DNA from: Mantis religiosa
Lineage: Eukaryota; Arthropoda; Insecta; Mantodea; Mantidae
Direction: 5' to 3'
DNA length: 64,000 nucleotides
Assembly: GCA_030765055.1 (NCBI GenBank)
Contig: CM060952.1
Coordinates: forward strand, 87,380,493-87,444,492
Under the pieces are notes generated by a model. That model saw only the letters and a program-made list of their open reading frames with translations. It did not search any database and was not told the origin of the DNA. Positions 46,293 to 58,191 of this stretch are shown in pieces. Within the stretch, counting starts at the first letter, position 1; each line of letters starts with the position of its first letter. The translations under genes were made by a program, and so were the position numbers.

Positions 46293-46846
46293 TTGGGCAC
46301 CTGGCTAAATACCGCTATGTATTATGCGGAACATTATGACATAGTTATTGAAATTCTTAGTGTGTTAGATAACGAGCATAGTTCTTCAGTACGAGCTGCT
46401 CAGTCCCTCATTCCAAGCAAATTACACGAAGATGTGCTCTTCACCAGAAAAAGTTTTCCAGACCTGTCCGAAACCATTGTTCAGCTAGAAAAGAGAGGTA
46501 ATAAAATGCCTCATGCCATAGGACTCATAGTAGAACTAGCTTAACAGATAGACTCAGCAGCTGCTGGACCTGTCATGGATAAAATAAAAAACAAAATGAA
46601 AACCGTACTTGAGAAAAACCCAGGCTATTTTTAATTGGTAAACATTAAAAATAATTTGTAAGCGCACAAGGAAACAGTGCTTACAAGGCAATGTAATCTG
46701 CAGTATTTTATGTCAGCACTTGTTACATCATCTGATGTCGAGAGAACTTTTTCAAACTACAAATATTGCTCGAGTGGCAGAAGGCGATTCACCTTCGAAA
46801 AGTATAAAATGTATGCTGTTATACACTGTAATAAGTTGAACAATTG
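46293..46846 (+). pseudogene. hAT transposase C-terminal remnant
   Basis: Frame 46293-46541 (MYYAEHYDIVIEILSVLDNE, SKLHEDVLF, LSETIVQLEKRG) followed, after stops and a frameshift, by LVTSSDVERTFSNYKYCSSG and RRRFTFEKYKMYAVIHCN (46715-46846). The latter is the hAT dimerisation motif SSxxxERxFS...N. The catalytic core is mostly missing. Confidence 0.7.
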
Positions 46847-47103
46847 AAAAATATGCATTTATTTTGTATTGCAACAGTAAGTTATTTTACTTTATTATTC
46901 AAAATGTGTTTTGTTATACATCTACTTCTACTGAATAATTCTGAAAACGGTGACATAATTATATATTGTTTTATTAAAACAGTTTGTTAGCACACTTGCA
47001 TACTCCTAAGGCGACTGACGTTGTTTACTACTGGAGTTAAACCATGCCCCTCTTCCTATACTCACAGCATGCGCACATACAAGCTGAGTCCTAAAAGTCC
47101 TAA

Positions 47104-48010
47104 ATCTATACATAACCAAGTTTGGTGCTGATCAAAGATTTTGTTTCAGAGTTATGCAATTGACCTTTTACCAAAATACTTTTATTGAACTCAGATGGCT
47201 CCAAAACATTTATTTTCCATGAACTTTCATCATCAACTTTTTGAAGGAATACAGTAATTCCTGTTAATATTAAAGAAAACTGACGCAGAATTAGGGACAC
47301 ATTATTCTTCTGGTATGTATTATACATTAAAATTTAATTTTCCACAAGTGATATGTAATTTACATTTGAAACATTTACATTTTAATAATTATATAGTATA
47401 TAATGTGAGTGAAATTTTATACTAGAATGAAAACAATTATATGTTCATACCATAGTAATCTAAAATGGTATGTTCTCATTTATTTCTTATATACTTGTCT
47501 TTCAAGTTATACAGATTTTCATAATTATTTTCATCCCCTCCGTCATAACAGGTGACAAGTGTCCATGCAAAACTTCTAATGCACATGCCTCAGAACTGGT
47601 GGGCATCACTTCACTGTCACATTCTTTCTCTTCATCACTAATGAAGGGATTCAGCTGCCTTTTGTTCTGCTACAAACTCCACTTCTTTTTCCTCAGCAGT
47701 AATTACAGCATTATTCAGCTGCAATGATTTCTTGCATCTACCATTGCTGTAGAAATGTCTTAGCACTAATTGATCCCTCTACACATGACCACTAGAATGT
47801 ATCCATCCCCTTCCATTCATTTAAAGCTTTCTGCTGCATGTTTAGCAAATTGTCAACCCCAGTAAGAGCATTGTTGAGAGGTTATTCCACAAATCCAGTT
47901 CATTGCACTAAAGGTGATAATGTAAGAAACAGTATTTTGATGTAAACAAAATTGTACCCTGCAGCTTCTTTAGGTTTATATCATTACTTAGGGGGGGGGG
48001 GGAGGACAAG
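47104..48010. other. Intron sequence, G-run at 47990-48001
   Basis: No repeat family or coding signature recognised apart from a 10-12-bp G tract next to the tail of the LINE at 48.0 kb. Confidence 0.5.
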
Positions 48011-48017
48011 CATAGTA

Positions 48018-49638
48018 GTAGTAGTAGTAGCAGTATTTATTCAGCACTTAAAAAAAAATTACATTTTTATGGCTTCGTCAAGAAAACAACAAATAAAAAT
48101 TACTAGAACACATACAGTAAAATCCTGTTCCTAACTAAAACTATACAACATAAAATTATTTTCATGGTTAGAGAGTATTAACATTAACTATTATATTTTA
48201 CATAATCACATTTCCAGGAACTCTGCAACTGTATAAAATGAATGAATTAATAGGAATGACCTAATTTTTTTTTAATACATTTAGATCTTTTATGTTTTTA
48301 ATCAAGGTAGGCAGTTTGTTATACAGAATTATTCCAATGTGGTCGGCACTTTTTTTGGCTAGCTTAGTCCTGCAGTGTTGAATATGTAAATTATCTCTCT
48401 GCCGTGTACAATAGTCATGTATCTGTGAATTTTTGGAAAGTTTATATTTATGTCATCAATTACTTCTAGCATGTATACACAGGCCACAGGCATAATCTTT
48501 AAGGTTTTAAACAACTCCCTACATGATGTTCTATTGGTCTTACCAATCATTATTCTTATTGCTCGCTTCTGCATTTTAAATATCTCTTCCCAGCCAGTTG
48601 CTATACCCCAAAATATTATTCCATATCGAATATGACTGTGGACTTGAACAAAATATGCTTTTCTGAGAACCTGTGCGCTGGTGACCATTTTTAATGTATT
48701 TAACATATAGCATCCCATACTGAGCTTTTTGGTTAACATATTTATGCGAGATCCCCATTTTAAATCTTCACTTATCTGTACTCCCAGAAATTCTGTTTCC
48801 CCTTGATACTTTATAATTTCCCCATATAATTCTATTTGTGGATTTGTTATATAATTCCTATTTTGGCTACTATTAAACCTCATAGCAACTGTTTTATCTG
48901 TGTTTATTAACAGTCTGTTGGATTTAAACCATAATCCGAGTTTCATTATATTACTTTCTATTTTATCCTTTAGTTCTATGTCACCTTTTGCTCTTATAAG
49001 GACACTTGTATCATCTGCAAACAGTACTACTTCTGCCTGTTGAACATTCAGTGGCATACATTTACGTATAGCAGGAAAAGAAGTGGGCCTAGTATTGATC
49101 CCTGCGGCACACCATGTGCTACTGTTCTGAGGGTTGACTTATATTCCTCTCTTTTATGCTGTTCTTTATTTAACTGACTAATTTGTACTACTTGAGTTCT
49201 GTGTGATAAGTATGACTCGAATTATATATTTGCTAAACTCCTTATCCCATAGCAATTTAGTTTTTCCAGTAATATTTTATGGTTTATTACATCATAAGCT
49301 TTTGTGAGATCCATAAATAATCATAATGTTTTTTCCTTCTGCTCAATTGTGTCAATTATTTTTTCTAATAAGGTGTAAACAGCTGTTTCTGTTGATCTTT
49401 TATGTCTGAAATCATGTTGTGAATCTGTTATGATGGTATTTTTTTCGATGAAACTAATTATTCTGTTGTACATAAGTTTTTCTAAGATTTTTGAAAAGGC
49501 TGATAACAATGATACTGGTCTATAATTTTGTATATTGCGAACTGGCCCCTTTTTGTGTAATGGCTTTACTTTTGCAATCTTAAGTTTTTCCGGAAATATG
49601 CCTGATTCACTTGCATTAAAGGCATAAGAATGCAACAT
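48018..49638 (-). mobile_element. LINE family X copy 2, ends beside phosphatase exon 3
   Basis: Minus strand, from 5-prime: frame 49638-49321 (KVKPLHKKGPVRNIQNYRPV, SLLSAFSKILEKLMYNRI, RHKRSTETAV: RT motifs 0-2). Then stop-broken KAYDVINHKILLEKLNCYGI and HGVPQGSILGPLLFLLYVN. Then frame 49057-48359 (VVLFADDTSVLIRAK through SHIRYGIIFWGIATGW). The tail at 48018-48035 (plus: AGTAGTAGTAGTAGTAGCAG) matches copy 1. It is truncated at its 5-prime end 38 bp from the end of exon 3. Confidence 0.92.
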
Positions 49639-49675
49639 TTAAAAGTGTAGTGGAGAATGTAATTTTATGGCTTAC

Positions 49676-49752
49676 ATCTATATAACTGGCATTAATGTAG
49701 TCTGTTGTTTCATCTTCCGGTGCCCTTTTCAGCTTCACTCTGTTATCATCAT
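49676..49752 (-). CDS. Receptor PTP exon 3 of 11: D1 NRVKL / DYINASYID
   Basis: Twenty-five codons plus two leading bases. The acceptor is atttgcag (49753-49760) and the donor gtaag (49671-49675). The peptide DDNRVKLKRA...DYINASYID contains two hallmark PTP motifs. It ends in phase 0 and joins GHNN... at 39680 to give the usual YIDG junction. The intron upstream (to 57146) is about 7.4 kb and holds a near full-length LINE and an IS630-type transposase. The intron downstream begins with a LINE whose truncated 5-prime end lies only about 35 bp from the splice donor. Confidence 0.93.
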
Positions 49753-50264
49753 CTGCAAATTTAAAGCAAGAATTAAAACATTTAAAGAAAGCTTCATCAC
49801 CAAACTTTCATACTACACTTATCATTAATACAGTAGCCATACTTGCCAGCTTTCTAAAATTGGAGCCTTTAAACCTTTCTCTTATTCCTGTAAATTATAA
49901 CAGTTTTCCCATGATATGTAAGTTAGAATGTGTAAAACTTTAGTGAAGCACAAATGTATAAAATAAATGGGAATTAAGCGCTCTTAGTACTCTTATTTCT
50001 GCGAGATATTGAAATTTTTCCTGTGCTTAAATAACTTGTTATTAAAGCAAAGAACTTCAACCCCAAGGTCATACAGATATTTATAGTCCATATTTTATCG
50101 TTGAACCATAAACAAAATTGTCAAAAAAAAAAGTTCAAAACTGGCCATAGAATGCAAATAAGGCAATTTATGTGGAAGAGTACACTTTACTATTTGTCAT
50201 CCAGTGCTGCATTATTTTATTTATTTCTTTATTTCTTTAATTATACATATTTATTTATTTACAT

Positions 50265-50735
50265 CCTTCAATATTAAGTCATAATGGAGATGAATGAAAT
50301 GGATGAAATTATGCTCAAATGAGCCCAGGATCTATAAAACTTAGAGTTACCCAACATTCATCTTACAGGATAAGGGAAAACTTGGGAATAAACCTTATCG
50401 AGGTAACTCATCTTGACCAGGATTTCAACTTGGAACCTCTTCAACATGATAGACATCACACATCAGCCCACCTCGGTAGCATAGATGGTAGCATGTCTGC
50501 CTTACGTTCAAGAGGTCCCGAGTTCAAATCTCGGTCAGGGTGAGTTACCTGGATAAGGTTTTTTCCAGGTTTTCCCTTATCCTGATAGACGAATGTCAGG
50601 TAACTCTAAGCTCCATGAACCCCGGACTCATTTGAGCATCACTTCACCCATTTCATTCCTCGTCTGATATGACTTAACATTGGAAGACGTAAATTAAAAA
50701 AAAAGACATCACTACAGATGTGGGCCCATTACAGT
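50265..50735 (-). repeat. SINE-A copy 6, minus orientation, split by SINE-A copy 5
   Basis: 50265-50462 is a reverse-oriented SINE-A body (TTAAGTCATAAT... GAACCTCTTCAACATGAT). Its head appears to resume at 50704-50735 (GACATCACTACAGATGTGGG), matching GACATGCTACCATCTACGC in degraded form. The plus-oriented copy 5 lies between. Confidence 0.7.
50463..50703 (+). repeat. SINE-A copy 5, inserted into SINE-A copy 6
   Basis: Head CCACCTCGGTAGCATAGATG and B box GTTCAAATCTCGG, body and A-rich tail (AAATTAAAAAAAAAG). The flanking AGACATCAC at 50452 and 50702 is the likely target duplication and is itself part of the older minus-oriented SINE-A. Confidence 0.85.
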
Positions 50736-51531
50736 GCCTTATTTTTAAGTGGTGGCCAGCCAGCCGGCGGGAGGTAACTGTATGCACACAGTGCTTCTCA
50801 CCATTTCTGGTACTCACCTTTCTCCATCTCAGTACATGTTTGGCCATTGCTAGTACAGGTTCTTGTTGTGTTCTTTGTGGTCAAATTGTCATTTGTTCTG
50901 TTATAAATACATTACAAGATGACGGCAGCAGGTGTTTCATCTTTTGGCGGTTCCTCAGTTTTTCATAGGTGTCAGGGAAAGAACGGCCCAGATTGTGACT
51001 TTTTGTGCTCAGATCAATCAATCGGAACTAGAAACATAGGTGGAAATGAAGACAGACAAAGAAACTCAAAGGGAAAAGTGAAATCTGACACTGAAGTGTA
51101 CTGCCGCAATCAGCGCGATCAGAAGCGTCGCTACACAAGATAATAGAAATCTTAAGAAAAGACCTTCAGGTATCCAACGAAACAATCAAAAAGCTTTGAG
51201 AGGAGAATAAGCAATTAAAACTAGGAGATGTCAGCATGAAGAAGAAGGAACATAGTACAAAAGTTAATGAAAGAGAAGAGGTAAACGAGGAACACGTGGA
51301 GAAAAACGATGAATGGAGATGCGCAACCAAATGCTCAATGGCACCAAGAAAGCTACAGACAAATGAAAAGAGCGATATGTCTGCAGAATCATTTCCGATT
51401 ACTCCAAGACTTACAAGAAAACGAAGAAGGAAATGAAATGTGTTGAGATAAAGTATAAGTATATGAGGTGCATGCTGAAAACAACGATGACGAATGCGTA
51501 TACAAATTCAAAAGAAAAAACCCATCATAAT

Positions 51532-52007
51532 AAATAGGAGATTCGATTGTGCGCCACACGTGCAATTATATGGAGAATGATATCAGAGTGTACTGTTATC
51601 CTGGCGCTCAACTACGGCATATACGAAACCAACTAGCAAAAAACACCGATGATTCAGATGTTGTCATCCACGCGGGAACGAATAATATCAGCACGGCGCA
51701 TTCACCTGAAGACATCATGTGGGAGCTCACTGAGGTTGTTTCGACTGGAAAGGAGCTGTTCTCATGGGCGAAATTCTGTATCAGTGGCATTATATGCCGT
51801 CGAGATGAGGATCTTCCCTACATCGTTGGGATCAACTCTACTCTTGACTGGGTATGTAAAAAATATGATTGTATATTTGTAGATAGTAATGCATGGTTAG
51901 GAGACACGGATCTAGGTAGGGATGGTCTACATTTGAACAGAAAAGGTGTAGCCAAGTTTGGTAATCTCCTTAACAGAGTCATTGCCCACCTAGAACCAAA
52001 AAACTAA
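51532..52007 (+). pseudogene. LINE ORF1: SGNH-hydrolase (esterase)-like domain
   Basis: GDSIVRHTCNYMENDIR begins the GDS-type nucleophile block. Then come YPGAQLRHIRNQL, VVIHAGTNNIS (the G-x-N block) and DGLHLNRKGVAKFGNLL (the D-x-x-H catalytic pair). An esterase domain in ORF1 is a known property of CR1-clade elements. A stop precedes the GDS motif at about 51533, separating it from the N-terminal part (50919-51436). The catalytic residues themselves appear preserved. Confidence 0.8.
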
Positions 52008-52222
52008 ATAACTGTAGTAGCGATGAGTCTCAATCTTTAAACAATATTAACTTATTCAAAACAGTAAAACAAAATCACCAAAAGCCAAAGCATACACATA
52101 AATCAGAAGTAAGCATTGGAACCATAAATAGCAATTATGAATCTACTTCCTTTAGCAACTCAATAAATCTCAATTTAGTAAACGCAAGAGAAGGTGAGGG
52201 TAGAACACAAAACAGTCAAACT

Positions 52223-55045
52223 TTGCAGATTTTTCACCTGAATATCCAAAGAATCAGAAACAAGGTCCTTGAAATTGAAGCTTTACACCATGGTAGTTTA
52301 AAACTAGTAGATATATTATGCCTAACTGAACACTGGCTAACTAATTCTGAATTAAATCAACTCGCAATACCAGGGTTCACACTAATACAGGGTTACAGTA
52401 GAACATTCAAAAGAAATGGAGGCTCATTCTAGTAAAAAATTCTGTAAAAGCTAAATCTATATCCACATTTCTGGAACTAAACATGGAAAAGCATTTTGAA
52501 ACCAGCATTATAGAAATAAACAAAAGCTGATAATCATATGTTTATAGAAATCCATTAAGTGACATAAACATTCTAATCACAAGGCTGGATACTATTCTGA
52601 GCTATTTTATAAAACAAAAGAAAACTATAATTCTAGTGGGAGATATTAACATAATTTTTTTACAACAAAGTAATGATAAACTGAAGTTCATATCTCTATT
52701 AAATAATTATGGCATTCTGCCAACAGGATGTACCAACAAGGTTGACTAAAAGTTCAAAAACTGCCATAGATCAAATAGCTATAAGCAACGATCTAATTAC
52801 TTTTGTTAAAAATATAGATGTTTTTGATACTTGTCTCTCTGACCATTTTGCATAATCTCTAACCATCAATTGGCCAAGCAGAAAGAGCTTTAGAAAATCT
52901 GGCACAACATTCAAAAAGGTCAGATTACAGAAGGCAGAAAATATTGATTACTTCAACCATTTGCTGGCGCAAGAAACTTGGAAAGACATTTATGAGGAAA
53001 CTTCAGTAGATATAACATTCACTAGATTTATAAACACCTTTAAATACTACTATGATATAGCATTCCCACTAGTTAAAGTCAGAGTCAGGGAAAAACATTC
53101 CTCATGGGTAACCAAGGGCATTAGAACTTCTAGTGAGAAACTAAAATTCTTTAGCAACTTAACTAGAAATGGCAATGCTTCCAAAGAATTGGTAAACTAT
53201 TATAAGAAATATAAATCAATCTATAAAAAGGTTATAAAGGCAGCAAAAATATTAGCACTAGAAAGTTAAACTCATCCGAAAATAAACAGAAGACCATGTG
53301 GGACATAATAAAAAGAGAAACTAACTCAAACAAACCGTTGCAAGCAAATATTGCACTGAAACACAAAGGCAAAACCGTAACAAATCCAAGAGAAATAGCC
53401 AACACATTTAACGATTTCTTTTTAGATGTTTCAAAAAGTGTGCAAGCGAAAAGCAGCATAACAGATGGTCCAGAAAATAAAGCCCAGATTCATTGCAATG
53501 ATAAATCATTATTCCTGGCACCAGTCTGCAATGATGAATTAGTTGATGTAATTAGGGAGCTAAAAAACAAAAGATCAGATGCCCTTGATGGAAGCTCAAC
53601 CTACTTAATTAGAAAGTGTAGTAAGAATATCTTAAAACCGCTGTGTCATATAGTAAATAAATCTCTTCGAAGCGGCACATTCCCCCTGGAACAAAAGGTA
53701 GCAAAAATAAAACCAATATTCAAAAAGGGAGATGAAAAGGACCCAAACAACTCTAGACCAATTACTCTACTTTCAACCTTTTCAAAAATGTTAGAAAAAG
53801 TAATGTACAAGAGGCTTATGGCATTCCTCAACAAATTTATAATCATTAATAGCAATCAGTATGGGTTCCAAAGTAAGAAATCTACTAGTCTGGCAGTGAT
53901 CAATTTTGTTGAAAATATCTATGATGTACTGACAGAAGAGAAGTTGGGATGGGATTATTTTTGAATCTGTCCAAAGCTTTTGACATGGTAGATCACAATA
54001 TTCTGTTAAATAAGCTACATAAATATGGTGTAAAAGGGGTGGCCTTCAATTGGTTTAAATCCTTCCTTGAAATGAGAGAGCAGGTTGTTGAGATCACTTT
54101 CACAGAAAAAGGTCAAAAATAAATCAATAACGAGTTATCACAAAAAAGACCAGTAGTATCAGGGGTTCTACAAGGATCTATTCTGGGCCCCCTGTTATTT
54201 TTACTGTATATAAATGACCTCCCATTATGTCTTATGAACAACTTAGATGCTAAAATCACACTCTTTGCTGATGATACAATTTTTTCATTGCAGGAAAGGA
54301 TGATGATAGCCTTCAGCAAAATATAACACCAGCTAAAGTAAATATATTAAATTGGTTTAAAGTCAATAAGTTGCTTGTAAATGAGGAAAAAACAATAGCA
54401 CTAAATTTTCAGCATAAGGCTTGTAGGAAGATGGAAAACCTTTCCATCAGAATTGGCTCCAGATTGATAAATTTTGAACAGCAAACTAAATTCTTAGGAT
54501 TATGGGTAGACAAAAATTTAAGTTGGGACAAACATATACAAAAATTAGCAGATAAGCTGAGCCATGTTTGTTTTGTTTTACATCAGCTGAAGCCTCGAGT
54601 AGAATTTTCTGCACTCAGAACCTGTTACTTTGCTTACTTTCATTCACTACTATCATATGGACTACCATTGTGGGGAAATACTACAAATAGTAAGATGATA
54701 TTTAAGCTACAAAAGAAAGCATTACAAATTATGGTTGGTATTCCAAAAATGGAAAGCTGCAGAAATCATTTCAGAGCTTTGAATATTTTGACCCTACCAA
54801 GTTTATATATGAAACAGTTATTGATTTACATGAAGACTAGTACTACAAACTATGTCACAAATGCTAAAGTACACACCCATAACACACGTAATAAAGACAA
54901 ATTACACACTTACATTCATAAAACAAAACTATTTGAGACTTCAGTCAAATACATGGATTTAAAGCTATACAACCACTTGCCAAATCATTTAAAAAAGATA
55001 CCCTCTCTAAATAAGTTTAAGGCAGAGCTACACAATTTCTTTTAA
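52223..55045 (+). pseudogene. LINE ORF2: endonuclease and reverse transcriptase, broken
   Basis: Pieces in order: AP-endonuclease start (52223-52432); middle with TIILVGDINI and TAIDQIAISNDL (52600-52800); SDHFA (52835); RT N-terminal region (52961-53269, 53296-53961: KIKPIFKKGDEKDPNNSRPI, SNQYGFQSKKSTS); motif A LSKAFDMVDHNILLNKLHKY (53970-54030); LQGSILGPLLFLLYINDLP (54170) and TLFADDTIF (54260); C-terminal region 54371-55045. At least four frame changes occur. Confidence 0.88.
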
Positions 55046-55504
55046 AAAAATCAGTTTTACTCAGTAAATGAGTACTTAGAATACAAATCAGGTAAAGCAT
55101 AAGTTAATCAGTTTGTTGTGTATAATTATACTAATGTATTCTATTTCTATTCTTGTTTCATGTGTCCAAGATGGAAGACTCATCAATGAAGAATTTTAGC
55201 TGACCAAAGTCTTAAAATTAAGTGAAATCCTAGAGTCAGTGTCTGCATAAACATTCAAAACTGAGTTGATCTGTTATTGTACTCAAGTATCTTAATATTA
55301 TTCAAGTGTGTATAGTAATTTGTATAAGTTATCTGTAAACTTTAGATTGTAAACATCTAATAGATGAATTGTAAATATTGTTAAATACCCTAACTATATT
55401 GACAATGCCTATAATTCTGTATGAATTCCTGTGGCTAAAAACATTGTATTGTATTGTATAATGCAAGAAATGAGTATACTTCAGTACACTGTACATTCAT
55501 GTAT

Positions 55505-56470
55505 GATTCCTATGTGTGAATGAGTCTTGTAGAGAAATGACTCGGCTATTTGTAGGCCGATTTCCTGGTATTTCTGCCCCTCACAGAGAGACAGTTCGTA
55601 AACTTGCAAAGAGATTCAGAGAAGCTGTTCTGTTCTTGATAAGAAATTCAAAAGAACTTGCCATGTGCTTACAGAGGAAAAAGCTTGATGAGATAGGACA
55701 AAAGTTAGAATGTAGCTCAAGAAAATCTCTGAGTTGGCTATCACAGGAAATGGATGTTTCACAATTGTTGACTTGGAAAGCCATATACTATTGAAATTAA
55801 AACCAGATAAGATAAATGTAGTTCAGAAACTGCAACCATGTGATACTGTGAGTAGAGTACATTTCTGCGATTGGGTGGCAGGTAAAGTTAATGATGACTC
55901 TATGGACCCAAAGTTAATTCTTTTCACAGACGAAACATGGTTTACGTTACATGGTCATGTATCATCACAAAGCAACAGATATTGGAGTGCAGAAAACCCA
56001 ATATTGTGCACGAAATGCCAGTACATGACCAGAAAATTGGTGGTGTTTGGTATGCTGTGAATGTGTACTGAACTATAGGACTTATAATCTTTGAGGAATT
56101 AGTAAACAGACAGAGGTACAGTGATGCAGTACTCAAAGTATTCCTGGAATATTTGTGTGACAGTGAGTGCACACAGGCATATTTTCAACAAGACTTTGCT
56201 ACAGTACATACAGCTGATCTATCTTTGCAATTAATTAGGGAAATTTCTGAAGATAGGGTCATCAGTATGGCCACCGCAATCCCCAGACCTTATGGTATGT
56301 GATTGAGCGAACTTAAAAAATACAGTTTATAGGAACAACCTGCATACCTTGGAAGAACTGGAAGACAATATCAGAAGAGAAATTGTTGCAATTTCATAAG
56401 GTAAATTAATGCATGTCAACACAAATTTTCATTGAAGGTGTGAGACATACATGGCAGCACATCATTTCTG
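55505..56470 (+). pseudogene. IS630/mariner-type (DDE) transposase, broken
   Basis: N-terminal helix-turn-helix region in 55516-55791 (TRLFVGRFPGISAP, RKSLSWLSQEMDVSQ), then a shift into frame 55734-56057. That frame has LHGHVSSQSNRYWSAENP preceded by LILFTDETWF, the first catalytic Asp block. After stops come AYFQQDFATVHTADLSL (second Asp, normally QQDGATAHTA) and IISMATAIPRPYGM. The family is common in insect genomes; its N-terminal part recurs at 27.9 kb. Confidence 0.75.
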
Positions 56471-56479
56471 TGATCAACA

Positions 56480-57140
56480 ACTTCTGTGACAAGGGTATGT
56501 GATTAATGTAATTATAATTTGCATGGTGAACCTAAGTGCTAGAATTTAAATATTAAACGTGACAGCAACGTAGCTATGCGGCAGCACCATGCCTCCTGCT
56601 GCAGCACTAACCAATGAAAATTAAGACTCTGTATATTTAGTGCTCATGGGTACTTGGGATCACTAGAGGTGCAATCACCTTTTCAATTCATATGCTAAGA
56701 ATTTGGTTACAGCCCAATGAAAGAGTAGCATAATCATGATTAAAAATAGACACCAGTTAAACTTATAGCACTAAATACCAATTAGCACCATTAGCATGGT
56801 AGCTATGTTCAGTCTAATTCTCTTACAGTATAATGCATTATAATTTAGTGTTTTGTTATGTCCATAGTGGAAACCTGCAACAAATGTCTGTTTTTATGTA
56901 AAGTTATAAAAAGGCTTCTGCTGCCATTTATTTTACAGGCAAACTGTAAAAGTTGGCATATATGTAATACCCAAGGAATTCTTAAACAATATTGTTCCAT
57001 ATCATGCTCACATTATAGCATTGAATATTCAAGGTAACCATAACCTTAACTGCCACTAAATAGATTACAGATACTTCTCTCAAAATCAGCTTTTCCCCAC
57101 TTTAACTCTGAATGCTGAATAATAAATCTTAGACTTTGCA
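56480..57140. other. No recognised feature
   Basis: Intron between exons 2 and 3 apart from the listed elements; includes CTGCAGCACTAACCAATG at 56600 and otherwise AT-rich sequence without signatures. Confidence 0.5.
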
Positions 57141-57145
57141 CTTAC

Positions 57146-57233
57146 AAGGGATGACATTCTGGTAGCGATTTTTAGCTTTGTTTTCTGGCAGAACTGCATA
57201 AGAGTATGACTTAATGAAGCCATCTTGAACTTG
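57146..57233 (-). CDS. Receptor PTP exon 2 of 11: D1 KNRY phosphotyrosine-recognition loop
   Basis: Twenty-nine codons plus one base. The acceptor is atttcag (57234-57240) and the donor gtaag (57141-57145). The peptide contains ENKAKNRYQNVIP, the classical KNRY motif whose Tyr stacks on the substrate phosphotyrosine ring. The exon ends with T, completed by AT of the next exon at 49752 to encode the Tyr of PYDDNRV. The phase match with both neighbours is strong evidence for a functional gene rather than a processed or shuffled fragment. Confidence 0.92.
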
Positions 57234-57316
57234 CTGAAATACAAAATGAAAACAGTTAAAATACAACTTTTAAGTTGTAAGAAGGCAACTTTCACTAATT
57301 GCAAAGACATACTTAC

Positions 57317-57480
57317 TGAAAACTGTTCTTCTATCACTCCATGATTGAGTATGGATAACACATAGGCTTCCAAATCTTTCAGAAGCACAGGTTTACTCAG
57401 TTTTGAAGATGCTTTAAACACTGTTAGACTTGATGAATTAACCAGCCTTTGGTCTTCTGTATCAAAGATGTCTGTGGCAC
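57317..57480 (-). CDS. Receptor PTP exon 1 of 11: juxtamembrane region into D1
   Basis: First recognised exon of a receptor-type protein tyrosine phosphatase, 54 codons plus two leading bases. The acceptor is ctatag at 57481-57486 and the donor gtaagt at 57311-57316. The peptide carries an acidic start (DIFDTEDQ), a Ser/Thr-rich stretch, then KPVLLKDLEAYV and EEQFS, which match the conserved lead-in helix before the PTP core of receptor PTPs. It ends in phase 0 and joins the KNRY exon at 57233. No transmembrane segment is visible, so the ectodomain and membrane anchor must come from exons further right, not found before 64000. Directly upstream in the intron is a long ATC/ATT microsatellite. 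Confidence 0.88.
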
Positions 57481-57526
57481 CTATAGGTATAAGGATTATA
57501 TTTATTTGTAGTTCTAAGAAATGATT

Positions 57527-57530
57527 TATT

Positions 57531-57607
<77 letters not shown>

Positions 57608-57855
57608 TATCATTATCATCATTATTATTATCATCATTATTATTATCATCATTATTATTATCATCATTATTATTATCATCATTATTATTATCATCATTAT
57701 TATCATCATTATCATCATTATTATCATCATTATCATCATTATCAGCATTATCATCATTATCATCATTATCATCATTATCATCATTATCATCATTATCATC
57801 ATTATCATCATTATCATCATTATCATCATCATCATCATCATTATCATTGTTATTA

Positions 57856-57940
<85 letters not shown>

Positions 57941-57984
57941 CATCATTATTATCATCATCATTATCATCATCATCATCATTATTA

Positions 57985-58060
<76 letters not shown>

Positions 58061-58079
58061 TATTTTATTTTTTTTTTTT
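57527..58079. repeat. Compound (ATC)n/(ATT)n microsatellite
   Basis: About 550 bp of ATC/ATT repeats in blocks (ATCATT, ATCATTATT and pure tracts), ending in a T-run at 58064-58080. Both strands give long His/Tyr/Leu/Ile/Met homopolymer frames that are artefacts. It lies directly upstream of phosphatase exon 1. Confidence 0.97.
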
Positions 58080-58191
58080 TATTGCTGATCTCTACATAAG
58101 TAGTACTACATGCTTTCCACTCTTTTTGTGATTTTTGTATACATTTCTTTTTTTTCAGTTTTGATGTGAACCATTTAGTTTTTTGCTTGTA

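Larger units (their letters stand above)
45749..47103 (+). mobile_element. hAT-type DNA transposon derivative
   Basis: Terminal inverted repeats TTAGGACTTTTAGGAC (45749-45764) and its exact complement (47088-47103), 16 of 16 bases. The coding remnants between have a BED-finger-like N-terminus and a hAT dimerisation C-terminus. An 8-bp target duplication expected for hAT was not seen. The element is 1,355 bp, short for an autonomous hAT, so it is internally deleted. Confidence 0.75.
50736..55461 (+). mobile_element. Near full-length CR1-type LINE
   Basis: About 4.7 kb. ORF1-like region 50919-52004 with an acidic/basic coiled-coil-like part and an SGNH-hydrolase-like domain. Endonuclease region 52223-52960 (FHLNIQRIRNK, DILCLTEHWL, VGDINI, SDHFA). 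RT 53296-55045. The 3-prime end is a tandem ATTGT tail (55446-55461), as in CR1-like elements. It is inactivated by frameshifts/stops near 52432, 53269, 53964, 54119 and 54300, so it is not autonomous. Confidence 0.88.

Noticed and set aside
57086..58131. Long Ile/Met-, His/Tyr- and Leu-rich frames
   Set aside because: They are translations of the ATC/ATT microsatellite.
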